Assembly: GCF_002250655.1 (NCBI RefSeq)
Contig: NZ_NOZR01000025.1
Span: 32,102 to 96,101, forward strand
Source of the DNA: Mycolicibacterium sphagni
GTDB taxonomy: Bacteria; Actinomycetota; Actinomycetes; Mycobacteriales; Mycobacteriaceae
Direction of reading: 5' to 3'
Length of the DNA stretch: 64,000 nt
Below are positions 20,486 to 27,825 of this stretch, piece after piece (the first letter of the stretch is position 1; each line of letters opens with the position of its first letter). The position numbers were made by a program, and so were the translations under genes. The notes beneath the pieces are model-generated. The model ran no database searches, was not told where the DNA came from, and saw only the letters and a program-made list of their open reading frames with translations.

Positions 20486-20648
20486 CGGGCTGTGTCACTC
20501 CTCGCTTGGGCTGGAGATGTGAGCTAAGACACACCCTACCGATGTTCAGACGTGGGTCGCCGCGTTTTCGTTAGGATGTCTTCAATAACTGAGCGCGGCC
20601 ATTTGCTGTTCGGGATGGCAAGGGCGGCAGTGCTTTTGGGTGTTTAAT

Positions 20649-21053
20649 TCACTGCACGGGTGCGCGCAGCAAACCGACGACCGCGTCGCCCAACCGGATC
20701 GGGTCGATCGGGTGCGGCACCGCGGCCTCCGCGCGCGACCAGTTGGCCAGCCACGCATCGTCGGGCCGGCCGGTCAGGACCAGCACCGGTGGGCAGTCGT
20801 CGATCTCGTCCTTGAGCTGTTTGGCAATGCCCATCCCCCCGACAGGGGAAGCCTCGCCATCGAGGATCACCAGATCGAATCCGCCGGCATCCATCAGCTG
20901 GACCACCATGGGGCCGGTGGCGACATCGGTATAGGTCAGCTCCGGCAGTTCGGGATGGACGCGCTTGCCCAACGCCAGGCGCACCTGCTCCCGGGTGCGA
21001 GCATTGCTGCTGTACACCAGAACGTGGAGTGGCTGTGCACCGGGCCGAGACAC
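20649..21053 (-). CDS. Atypical receiver-only response regulator (Rv3143-like) next to the nuo operon
   Basis: A 134-residue stand-alone CheY-like receiver domain without output domain. The phospho-acceptor Asp is present in FDLVILDGEASPVGG, and a Thr is present in VLVLTGRPDD. However, the N-terminal acidic pair that binds Mg is replaced by SSN (HVLVYSSNARTREQ), and the conserved Lys near the C-terminus is replaced by His (VPHPIDP). It is therefore probably not regulated by ordinary phosphorylation. Its position upstream of nuoA matches Rv3143 in M. tuberculosis, so a link to respiration is a reasonable inference. GTG at 21053 is the start. Confidence 0.8.
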   Translation of the reverse strand: MSRPGAQPLHVLVYSSNARTREQVRLALGKRVHPELPELTYTDVATGPMVVQLMDAGGFDLVILDGEASPVGGMGIAKQLKDEIDDCPPVLVLTGRPDDAWLANWSRAEAAVPHPIDPIRLGDAVVGLLRAPVQ

Positions 21054-21094
21054 CCAGCCGATGTTACTGCGACGCCTCGGAATTCATCGTGGAT

Positions 21095-21159
21095 GCGCCG
21101 AAATCGACGCCAGCGCGGGAATTGTCGAATGATGCACCCGCCGGCGTCGATCTCGGCGC
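21095..21159. repeat. 65-bp palindromic element with a 17-bp stem
   Basis: Arms GCGCCGAAATCGACGCC (21095-21111) and GGCGTCGATCTCGGCGC (21143-21159) pair over 17 bp with one mismatch. The loop contains a second short pairing, GCGGG with CCCGC. It lies in the gap between the receiver gene and yceI-like gene and has no reading frame of its own. The compact shape recalls dispersed REP-type palindromes. Confidence 0.5.
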
Positions 21160-21183
21160 GAGCCGAGCGCGTTCGTCTTGATC

Positions 21184-21233
21184 GTGGGGGGTTTTCGTCG
21201 GCGATCGTCTGGCGGTTCACCGATAACCCCCAC
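21184..21233 (-). terminator. Possible terminator hairpin after the YceI-like gene
   Basis: Arms GTGGGGGTT and AACCCCC(C)AC flank a loop of about 31 bases, starting 12 bases after the YceI-like stop codon on the minus strand. The stem is very GC-rich but no U-tract follows, so it may be an intrinsic mycobacterial-style terminator or another RNA structure. Confidence 0.35.
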
Positions 21234-21245
21234 GCTCGGCGCGTT

Positions 21246-21770
21246 CTACTCCGCCTTGGCGAAGATGATGTCGGCCAGCAGCGTGGTCGTCGTCGGCATC
21301 ATGCCGACCATGTTGCCGTTGACGCCCAGTTTTGCACGGTCGATCGTCGCCTGCGTTCGCACGTGCACGGTGCCGTCGCCCAGTCGGTCGATGGCGGCCG
21401 ACAGCGGCAGCGGCTCGGTGGTACCGCGCACGGTCAAGGTGGCCTGCACGTCGGCGGTGTTGGTGCCGGTGGACGTCAGTGCCGTCACCTCGACACGGAT
21501 CTCCGGGTGCTTCTCGACATCGAAGAAGTCGGCCGAACGCAGGTGCTCGTCCCGTTTCTTGTTGCCGGTCTTCAGCGACGCCGCCTGAATGTCGAGCCCG
21601 CCGGTCACCTCACCGTTCGCGCCGATCTGGCCGGCGCCGCGCACATCGGCGAATTCGCCGGTGACGGTGGCCAGTCCCCAGAACGTCTTGTTCTTGAAGC
21701 GCACTGAGGATCGGGCCGGCACCAGCTGCCAGCGACCGGGTTCGTCGAGTATTCCCTGTAGGGACGCCAT
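21246..21770 (-). CDS. YceI family protein
   Basis: A 174-residue lipocalin-like protein of the YceI family, which binds polyisoprenoid-type lipids in a beta-barrel. Family features seen are GRWQLVPARSSVRFKNKTFWGLATVTGEF at the N-terminus and SADFFDVEKHPEIRVEV in the middle. No signal peptide is evident, so it is probably cytosolic, as in many mycobacterial copies. It lies 14 bases after the NTF2-like gene and is the last member of the operon beginning with the TetR at 25413. Confidence 0.85.
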   Translation of the reverse strand: MASLQGILDEPGRWQLVPARSSVRFKNKTFWGLATVTGEFADVRGAGQIGANGEVTGGLDIQAASLKTGNKKRDEHLRSADFFDVEKHPEIRVEVTALTSTGTNTADVQATLTVRGTTEPLPLSAAIDRLGDGTVHVRTQATIDRAKLGVNGNMVGMMPTTTTLLADIIFAKAE

Positions 21771-21784
21771 GGGATTTCCTCCAC

Positions 21785-22168
21785 TTAGGACAGTAGCGGC
21801 GCCAACTCGGCCGGATCGAGGTATTCATCGATCCGCCGGATGAGGCCGTCGTCGCCGATCTTCACGACCAGGCATACCCGCAGCGCCACGTCTTCACCGC
21901 GCCCGGTTCTGGAATGCAGGATGTGCTGCTGCACGAAGCCGCCGTCGAACACTTGCCGGTCGAGCACTTCGTAGCGTCGGTAGGTGGTGGCGCCGACGTA
22001 CCACCGGATCACCTTCAGCGCGCGGGCCTTGTCGTTGTCACGATCGTCGCCCTGGTGCCACACGGCGACGTCCTCGGACCACAGTGCGGCGACCGCGTCG
22101 GTATCGCCCGCCGAGATGGACGCGAAAAGTTGGTCGGCAACCTCGATGATCCGATTTTCGGCGGACAT
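21785..22168 (-). CDS. NTF2-like / SnoaL-like protein
   Basis: A 127-residue protein of the nuclear transport factor 2 fold. It has ADQLFASISAGDTDAVAALWSEDVAVWH at the N-terminus and IDEYLDPAELAPLL at the end, both typical of SnoaL-type small polyketide-cyclase or isomerase folds. A catalytic role is possible, but many members only bind ligands. The start overlaps the DUF6285 stop by one base, tying it to the FadE-phosphotransferase operon. Confidence 0.8.
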   Translation of the reverse strand: MSAENRIIEVADQLFASISAGDTDAVAALWSEDVAVWHQGDDRDNDKARALKVIRWYVGATTYRRYEVLDRQVFDGGFVQQHILHSRTGRGEDVALRVCLVVKIGDDGLIRRIDEYLDPAELAPLLS

Positions 22169-22521
22169 CAGCGCGTCCCTTCCTCTGATTGGTCGTATCC
22201 GGGATGGGCGATGGCAATGCGGTGCCGGACCAGTGTGCGCAGACAGCTCACCGTCTCGTCGGTGCGGTCATCTAGGTCACCGGCGCGGATCGCGGCGGCT
22301 AGCGCCTTCTCGTCGGCAAAGCCGAGCTGCGCCAGGGCCGCCAATGGCTCGGGGGCGTTCTCGTCGAGCAGCTCGCGTTCGACGGTGCGCAGTACATTGG
22401 CGGCGACGAGGGCGTGGAAGTTCACCGATCCGGTGGTGTTGGCCCGGACGTCGCCCTCGAGGAATTCGGCCACGGCAGCAACGAGTTCGGCGGCGGTGGG
22501 TCGCCCGTTCGGTCCGGTCAT
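22168..22521 (-). CDS. DUF6285 protein, LvaB-like partner of the phosphotransferase
   Basis: A 117-residue acidic helical protein, starting MTGPNGRPTAAELVAAVAEFL. Such small proteins occur beside APH-type phosphotransferases and acyl-CoA dehydrogenases in many actinobacteria and proteobacteria. In the Pseudomonas levulinate pathway the small protein LvaB is needed with LvaA for phosphorylation of 4-hydroxyacyl-CoA; equating this gene with LvaB rests on order, size and remembered family membership. The ATG overlaps the phosphotransferase stop by four bases, consistent with a stoichiometric partner. Confidence 0.65.
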   Translation of the reverse strand: MTGPNGRPTAAELVAAVAEFLEGDVRANTTGSVNFHALVAANVLRTVERELLDENAPEPLAALAQLGFADEKALAAAIRAGDLDDRTDETVSCLRTLVRHRIAIAHPGYDQSEEGTR

Positions 22522-23489
22522 GACACCTGCTCCAGCAAGTCGAGGACGTCCCATTCGGTTTCGCAGACCCGCCGCCCGATTGCGGCGAGTTCGACGGAGC
22601 GGGTCTGGCCACTCAGATGTCGTTCGGCCTGGAACCGGCAGATCACCCCCCAGCGCAGAGTGGCCAGCACCAGCCACCAACGCAGCGCGGCGCGGTCGAC
22701 GGTCGCGCCGCCGGCGTCCTGGTAGGCCGCGACGAAGTCGTCGATGCTGCCCAGCCCGCCTGCTGCCATGCTGGGCGGGGCGCCGAAGCGCCAGGCCCTG
22801 ATGCAGAACCAGGCGAGGTCCTCGTAGATTTCGCCGATGTGGACCAGTTCCCAGTCCAGCACCGCGGCCAGGTTGGAGCCGTCCACGATCATGTTGCCCA
22901 TGCGGAAGTCCCCGTGCACCAGCCGTAGGGGAGAGGGTGCAGGGCGGTGCGCAGCCAGCCAGCGGAACGCCCATTCGAATGTCGCTGTGGTGTCGCCCAT
23001 TTCGTCCAGTCGCAGCCGCCATTCAGCCAGGTCGTCCTGCTCGGCGAGGCCGGGGGCGTCGGCTGCGCCGCGGTGGATGGCCGCCAGCGCCTGGGCGCAC
23101 TGGCGCAGTAGCGCGGCTCGGCCTTGGTCATCGAGCTGCCGCTGAATGCGCCGCACGATGGTCTCACCGGCGATCTCGTTGCAGATCAGAAACGGATTGC
23201 CGAGTGCCTCAATGGAATCGGAGGCAACCAGCACCTCGGGAACCGGGGCCCCGGCCGCGGCGGCGGCCCGCTGGACGGCCGCCTCCAACTCCATGCCGGC
23301 ATGCACGTCGTCGGGCGGGCCGGTACGCAGGATCAGGGCGCGCCGCTGCGCCCCGGTCACCGCATCGAACGCCCACGTGGTGCGGCTGGCGCCGCCGGTC
23401 AGCGCGCGCAGGTTGTCGATCTCGGTGCCCGGACCGAGCTGCGGGCGTAAAACGGCGGCCAGGTCGGCGGGCAGCGTCTCAGCGGTCAC
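22518..23489 (-). CDS. APH-like phosphotransferase, LvaA-like
   Basis: A 323-residue kinase-fold protein. The catalytic loop HGDFRMGN is at residues 192-199 and the DWE metal motif at 212-214. Adjacent acyl-CoA dehydrogenase and DUF6285 genes make the LvaA / ACAD10-ACAD11 kinase-domain family the closest functional analogy: those phosphorylate the gamma-hydroxyl of 4-hydroxyacyl-CoAs so that the dehydrogenase partner can rearrange them for beta-oxidation. GTG at 23489 lies one base before the FadE stop codon. An antibiotic-modifying role is unlikely in this setting. Confidence 0.8.
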   Translation of the reverse strand: MTAETLPADLAAVLRPQLGPGTEIDNLRALTGGASRTTWAFDAVTGAQRRALILRTGPPDDVHAGMELEAAVQRAAAAAGAPVPEVLVASDSIEALGNPFLICNEIAGETIVRRIQRQLDDQGRAALLRQCAQALAAIHRGAADAPGLAEQDDLAEWRLRLDEMGDTTATFEWAFRWLAAHRPAPSPLRLVHGDFRMGNMIVDGSNLAAVLDWELVHIGEIYEDLAWFCIRAWRFGAPPSMAAGGLGSIDDFVAAYQDAGGATVDRAALRWWLVLATLRWGVICRFQAERHLSGQTRSVELAAIGRRVCETEWDVLDLLEQVS

Positions 23490-23490
23490 G

Positions 23491-24735
23491 TCAGCGGGCC
23501 GGCTTGCCGAACTTGAACATCCGCTGGGCCACCCGGCGCATCTGAATCTCTTCGGCGCCCTCGGTGATCCGGTAGCGGCGGTGATGGCGATAGATGTGCT
23601 CGAAGGGCTCGTGGCGGCTGTAGCCGATGCCGCCGTGCACCTGCATGGCCCGGTCGGCGGCCTCACACACCAGCCGATTGGCGCGGTAGTTCGCCATCGA
23701 CACCTTGTCGGACACTTCCAGGTGATGGTTGCGGTCGAGCTCCCAGGCGGCGTAGCGGACCAGCAGCCGCACCATCTGCGCTTCGGTCTGCAGCTCCACC
23801 AGCGGCCACTGCACCGCTTGATTGGTCGACAGCGGCTTTCCGAAGGTCACCCGTTTACCGGCATACTCCACGGCGCGATCGATGCAGTGCTGGGCGGCAC
23901 CCAGGCTGCTCGCGGCCTGACGAATCCTGTTCTCGTGCAGGAACGTCTGCGCCACCTCAAGTCCGTGGTCCAGCTCGCCGAGGACTGCATCGGCGGGCAC
24001 CCGCACGTCGCGCAGCTCGACTTCGCCGTGATCGGTGGGCATGTTGAAGGTCCACCAGTAGAAGGGCACCTCAAAACCGTCTGCGTCACAAGGAACCAGG
24101 AAGGCCGTGATGCCCCGGGCCTGGCCGGGCTCACCCGAGGTGCGGGCGAACACCAGATCGTGGGTGGCCCGGTGTACACCGGTGTTCCAGCGCTTGGCCC
24201 CGTTGATCACCCAGCTGCCGCCATCGCGCTCAGCGCGCGTCTCCAGCCACGTGGCGTCCGAGCCGTGGTCAGGTTCGGTGAGGCCGAACGCCATCGACCG
24301 TGTGCCGGTCAGCATTGCCTCGATCCATTCGCTCTTCTGTTCATCGGTGCCGAATCGGTCCATCATGATGACCTGGGGGAAATTGCCGACGATCGATGAC
24401 TCGTCCTGAAGGTCGTTGTGCAGCCCGAGTCCCTTGTGCGCCAAATGTTCCCGAATGACCGCCATGTCCAGATTGGTGCCGTCGCGGCCGCCGAACTTCG
24501 AGGGGAGTCCGTAGCGCAGCCAGCCCGCCTTGTCGGCGCGACGGCGCATCTCGTCGAGCAGATCCTCCCATTCCCGTCGCGGGATGCCGCCGTTTTCCAC
24601 GTCGGTGCGGGCGAATTCGCGACGCTGGTCGAAATACTGCATGTTCTCGCGTTCGAGCGGCATGATCTCGGCTTCGATGAACGCGTCCATCTCGGCCAGC
24701 AGGCCCGGAAGATGTTCGGGCAGGGTGAAATCCAC
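23491..24735 (-). CDS. Acyl-CoA dehydrogenase (FadE), LvaC-like
   Basis: A 414-residue flavoprotein of the acyl-CoA dehydrogenase family. It has the FAD-binding MAFGLTEPDHGSDATWLETRA block, the SWVINGAKRWNTG loop, and a C-terminal QVHGGIGYSRHEPFEHIYRHHR helix typical of the ACAD10/11-related subgroup. It is followed immediately by the phosphotransferase, so the pair reconstitutes in two genes what ACAD10/ACAD11 fuse in animals. It lies 18 bases after the TetR gene, implying one transcript. Confidence 0.88.
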   Translation of the reverse strand: MDFTLPEHLPGLLAEMDAFIEAEIMPLERENMQYFDQRREFARTDVENGGIPRREWEDLLDEMRRRADKAGWLRYGLPSKFGGRDGTNLDMAVIREHLAHKGLGLHNDLQDESSIVGNFPQVIMMDRFGTDEQKSEWIEAMLTGTRSMAFGLTEPDHGSDATWLETRAERDGGSWVINGAKRWNTGVHRATHDLVFARTSGEPGQARGITAFLVPCDADGFEVPFYWWTFNMPTDHGEVELRDVRVPADAVLGELDHGLEVAQTFLHENRIRQAASSLGAAQHCIDRAVEYAGKRVTFGKPLSTNQAVQWPLVELQTEAQMVRLLVRYAAWELDRNHHLEVSDKVSMANYRANRLVCEAADRAMQVHGGIGYSRHEPFEHIYRHHRRYRITEGAEEIQMRRVAQRMFKFGKPAR

Positions 24736-24753
24736 GTTGATCTCCTTGCTTGG

Positions 24754-25413
24754 TCAGAAGCCGTAGAGCGTTTTCTTCCAGATGGTCGACAGGGTGGCGA
24801 TGGCCTCGGTATCCGACAATCGCAGGCCCAGGCCGGTGCTGTCGGGACGCAGGCACACCGTGGTGAACTGTTCGAACAACAGCGCGATCGCCAGTGCGGT
24901 GTGTTCGGGCTGCAGGCCGATCGCGTAACCGTGGTCCTGGGCGCGCAGCACTGATGCCGCGACGATGTCGATGCCGAACTGGCGGAATTGATTCTGCAGG
25001 CGGGCGAAGCGGGGCTGCGTCGCGGCGAGCTGATCGACGGCGACCATGATGCCGATGCTCCGCTTGAACATCTCCCAGTAGGCGGTGACGACCGTGACGA
25101 AGAACCGGGTGTCGTCGGGGGATTCGGGCAGATGCAGCCGCAGGCCTGACGGCAACACGACGTCGTGCAGAAAGGAGTCCGCCAGTGCGGCCAGCAGGTC
25201 TTCTTTGTCGGTGTAGTAGCGGTAGAACACCGCGGGCGACCTGCCGGCGGCCGAGGTGATATCGACCAGGGTGGTGCCGTGAAAACCCCGCTCGGCGAAC
25301 ATTTTCCGAGCCGCGTCTTCGATGGCCTGCCGGGTCTGACGACCCTTGGAGCTCAGTGCCCGGGCGCCGTCGCTGGCCCCGTCCGCTTTGTACGAACGGC
25401 TGGACGGCTCCAT
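24754..25413 (-). CDS. TetR/AcrR family regulator of the FadE operon
   Basis: A 219-residue TetR-type repressor. The helix-turn-helix spans about residues 25-72 (MFAERGFHGTTLVDITSAAG, then SPAVFYRYYTDKEDL). It is the first gene of the minus-strand operon. A 24-bp inverted repeat lies 27 bases upstream of its start, and a near copy occurs before the homogentisate-dioxygenase-like operon 6 kb away. It is therefore the best candidate repressor for both operons and for itself. Confidence 0.85.
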   Translation of the reverse strand: MEPSSRSYKADGASDGARALSSKGRQTRQAIEDAARKMFAERGFHGTTLVDITSAAGRSPAVFYRYYTDKEDLLAALADSFLHDVVLPSGLRLHLPESPDDTRFFVTVVTAYWEMFKRSIGIMVAVDQLAATQPRFARLQNQFRQFGIDIVAASVLRAQDHGYAIGLQPEHTALAIALLFEQFTTVCLRPDSTGLGLRLSDTEAIATLSTIWKKTLYGF

Positions 25414-25439
25414 GGTTGGCCCCCGTGCTCGCCGGTGAA

Positions 25440-25463
25440 AAAACTAAAGCTGACGTTACTTTT
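25440..25463. promoter_or_regulatory. Inverted repeat, likely operator shared by two catabolic operons (copy 1)
   Basis: Half-sites AAAACTAA (25440-25447) and TTACTTTT (25456-25463) flank the 8-base spacer AGCTGACG. The arms match at 7 of 8 positions. The run is strikingly AT-rich for this genome and is almost identical, including flanks, to the element at 31395-31418. It sits directly upstream of the TetR gene. Confidence 0.6.
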
Positions 25464-25648
25464 TGTTCCGGTGGATGGCAAGAGCGCCATGCGCTCTGAG
25501 ATTTCGTTTTCACCTGCCTCAACAACCCCGTCGTCGCTGTTCCTGGCAACGATCCTCAACAAGGTGGGTACACTTACCGAGAAGTCGGGGAGGCTCTCGA
25601 ACAGTCTGGAGCTGCGCTAACAGAAGCCCAACGTCAAAGGCCCTTCCC

Positions 25649-26533
25649 TTGTCACACGCAACCAGCAACAAATCTCCTCTGAAGCCGCACTTCGAGGACG
25701 TCCAGTCGCACTACGACCTGTCGGACGACTTCTTCCGACTCTTCCTCGACCCGACGCAGACGTACAGCTGCGCATATTTTCAGCGCGACGATGCGACCTT
25801 GCAGGAAGCGCAGTTGGCCAAGATCGACTTGTCACTGGGCAAGCTTGGCCTGCAGCCCGGAATGACGCTGCTTGACGTCGGCTGCGGATGGGGCGCCACG
25901 ATGCGCCGGGCGATCGAGAAGTACGACGTCAACGTCATCGGGCTGACTCTGAGCCACAACCAGCAGGCGCATGTCGAGCGGGCGTTCGCCGAGATGGACA
26001 CGCAGCGCACCCGCCGCGTGCTGCTGCAGGGCTGGGAGCAGTTCGACGAACCGGTAGACCGCATCGTGTCGATCGGAGCCTTCGAACATTTCGGGGCAGA
26101 TCGCTACGAGGCGTTCTTCGAGTTCGCCTACGACGCATTGCCCGCCGACGGCGTGATGCTGCTGCACACCATTGTGCAGATTCGGCGCGCCGAGATGGAG
26201 GCGCTCGGGCTGCCGATCACGATGAGCCTCCTGAAGTTCTTCAAGTTCCTCTCAGTGGAGATCTTTCCCGGTGGTCGTCTGCCGACGGGCGACCTGGTCG
26301 AGGAACTTGCCGGAAAGGCCGGCTTCGCAGTCGATCTCGTGCAACCACTGCAGAAGCACTACGCGAAGACCCTCGATTTCTGGGCGGCGGCACTCAAATC
26401 GCGTCGGGATGAGGCCATCGCAATCCAGTCCGAAGAGGTCTACGACCGCTACATGCGGTACCTGTCCGGCTGCGCAGACCTGTTTCGCAACGGCTACACC
26501 GATGTCCGTCAGTTCACTCTGACGAAGAAGTAG
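25649..26533 (+). CDS. Cyclopropane mycolic acid synthase family methyltransferase, PcaA-like
   Basis: A 294-residue SAM-dependent methyltransferase that modifies double bonds of meromycolic acids on acyl carrier protein. The SAM motif LLDVGCGWG is at about residues 74-82. The stretches HYDLSDDFFRLFLDPTQTYS and FDEPVDRIVSIGAFEHFG are hallmarks of the CmaA/MmaA/PcaA group, and both are closest in memory to PcaA. The second half also shares features with UmaA, so the exact product (cyclopropane or other) is uncertain. No ATG or GTG is available near the conserved N-terminus, so TTG at 25649 (LSHATSNKSP) with an AAAGG site upstream is the likely start. Confidence 0.85.
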   Translation: MSHATSNKSPLKPHFEDVQSHYDLSDDFFRLFLDPTQTYSCAYFQRDDATLQEAQLAKIDLSLGKLGLQPGMTLLDVGCGWGATMRRAIEKYDVNVIGLTLSHNQQAHVERAFAEMDTQRTRRVLLQGWEQFDEPVDRIVSIGAFEHFGADRYEAFFEFAYDALPADGVMLLHTIVQIRRAEMEALGLPITMSLLKFFKFLSVEIFPGGRLPTGDLVEELAGKAGFAVDLVQPLQKHYAKTLDFWAAALKSRRDEAIAIQSEEVYDRYMRYLSGCADLFRNGYTDVRQFTLTKK

Positions 26534-26534
26534 A

Positions 26535-26900
26535 TCACCCCTGGCTCGCGCGCCACTTGTCCAGCGCCCGGCGGTCGCGTTTGGTCGGACGGCCCGCCCC
26601 GCGATCGCGGGCCGCTACCGGCACGGACAACGTCGGCGGTCGCGGCGGCGTGCGGTCCAGGTAGCAGGTCACGGCATCAGCGGCCCCGACCCGCTTCGGT
26701 ATGGCCCTCAGGACCTCGACAATGCGCGTCGTGTCGCCCACCCGGACGCGTACCTCGTCTCCTGGTGAGACCGCCGTGGAGGGCTTGGCTGATCGATCGT
26801 TGACTCGGACCTGTCCGCCTCGGCACGCCGCGGCGGCGTCCGGCCGGGTCTTCGTCAGCCGGACCGCCCACAACCACCGGTCCACTCGGGTTGAGTCCAT
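26535..26900 (-). CDS. S4 domain RNA-binding protein (HslR-like)
   Basis: A 121-residue protein with an N-terminal S4 domain: RVDRWLWAVRLTKTRPDAAA and VRVNDRSAKPSTAVSPGDEV match the alpha-L RNA-binding motif of Hsp15/HslR. In E. coli, Hsp15 rescues stalled 50S subunits carrying peptidyl-tRNA. The C-terminal third is basic (Arg/Lys/Pro-rich), as expected for nucleic-acid contact. It converges tail-to-tail with the mycolate methyltransferase gene, leaving one base between stops. Confidence 0.85.
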   Translation of the reverse strand: MDSTRVDRWLWAVRLTKTRPDAAAACRGGQVRVNDRSAKPSTAVSPGDEVRVRVGDTTRIVEVLRAIPKRVGAADAVTCYLDRTPPRPPTLSVPVAARDRGAGRPTKRDRRALDKWRASQG

Positions 26901-26919
26901 GAAACCCAGCTGACTCCGA

Positions 26920-27825
26920 TCAGTTCAGGATCCGGTCGCCGGCCCGCAGCAGCGCGCTGGGCAGGTCGTGGCCGACCACCGATCGCGCGACGGCTGCGGC
27001 GCGGATCGCGGCCTCCAGGTCGATGTCGACGCTAATCCCGCTGTCTCGCAGCAGGTACACGAGGTCTTCGGTGGCGATGTTGCCGCTGGCGCCCGGCGCG
27101 AACGGGCAACCACCAAGCCCGCCAACCGAGGAATCCAGGCGCGTGACGCCGGCCGTTACCGCGGCGTACGCGCTGGCCAGTCCGGCGCCGCGGGTGTTGT
27201 GGAAGTGCGCGCCCAGCGGCAGGTGACCGATGCGCGGTTTCACCTCATTCATCAGTGCGGTAACCCGGCCGGGGGTCGTGGTGCCGATGGTGTCGGCGAT
27301 CGCGATCCGGTCGGCGCCGGATTCGCATGCGGCATCGACGATGTCGAGCACCCGCTGCGGCGGGGTCGGGCCGTCGAAGGGGCAATCCCAGGCGGTGGCG
27401 ATGATCACCTCGACAGTTACCCCGGAGTCGTGGGCGATGGCCACGATCTCGGCGATCTGCGCGGTGGCTTCTGCACTGCTGCGCCCGACGTTGGCCTGGC
27501 TGTGCGCGTCGGCTGCCGACACCACGTACTCCAGCGAACGCAGGCCGGCGGCGATCGCACGCTTGGCGCCGTTCGGACTGGCCACCAGCGCGGAGAATTC
27601 GATGTCGGGGTAGTCACCGAGGTGTGCGGCGAGCTCGGGAGCATCGGCCAGTGCGGGAACCTTCGAGGGGGAGACGAACGCCGTCGCCTCGACCTCACGG
27701 ACTCCGGTGGCGGCGATGGCGGCCAGCAGTTCCAGCTTGGCCGACAGAGGAATCGGCTCTTCGATCTGTAATCCGTCGCGCAGGGCGACTTCGCGGATCG
27801 TGACGTGTTCCGGCAGCTCGCTCAC
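26920..27825 (-). CDS. Hydroxymethylglutaryl-CoA lyase family protein
   Basis: A 301-residue TIM-barrel protein of the DRE-type lyase family. EVALRDGLQIEEPIP carries the Arg-Asp pair and metal Asp, AHFHNTRGAG carries the metal His residues, and GGLGGCPFAPGASGN contains the catalytic-loop Cys. HMG-CoA lyase cleaves HMG-CoA to acetyl-CoA and acetoacetate; related enzymes cleave other 3-hydroxyacyl-CoAs. It overlaps the CoA-transferase by four bases and ends the operon begun by the homogentisate-dioxygenase-like gene, where a terminal C-C cleavage would fit. Confidence 0.85.
   Translation of the reverse strand: MSELPEHVTIREVALRDGLQIEEPIPLSAKLELLAAIAATGVREVEATAFVSPSKVPALADAPELAAHLGDYPDIEFSALVASPNGAKRAIAAGLRSLEYVVSAADAHSQANVGRSSAEATAQIAEIVAIAHDSGVTVEVIIATAWDCPFDGPTPPQRVLDIVDAACESGADRIAIADTIGTTTPGRVTALMNEVKPRIGHLPLGAHFHNTRGAGLASAYAAVTAGVTRLDSSVGGLGGCPFAPGASGNIATEDLVYLLRDSGISVDIDLEAAIRAAAVARSVVGHDLPSALLRAGDRILN

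Noticed and set aside
22518..23489. Antibiotic resistance by aminoglycoside phosphotransferase
   Set aside because: The APH fold is present, but the acyl-CoA dehydrogenase and DUF6285 neighbours point to a metabolic kinase.
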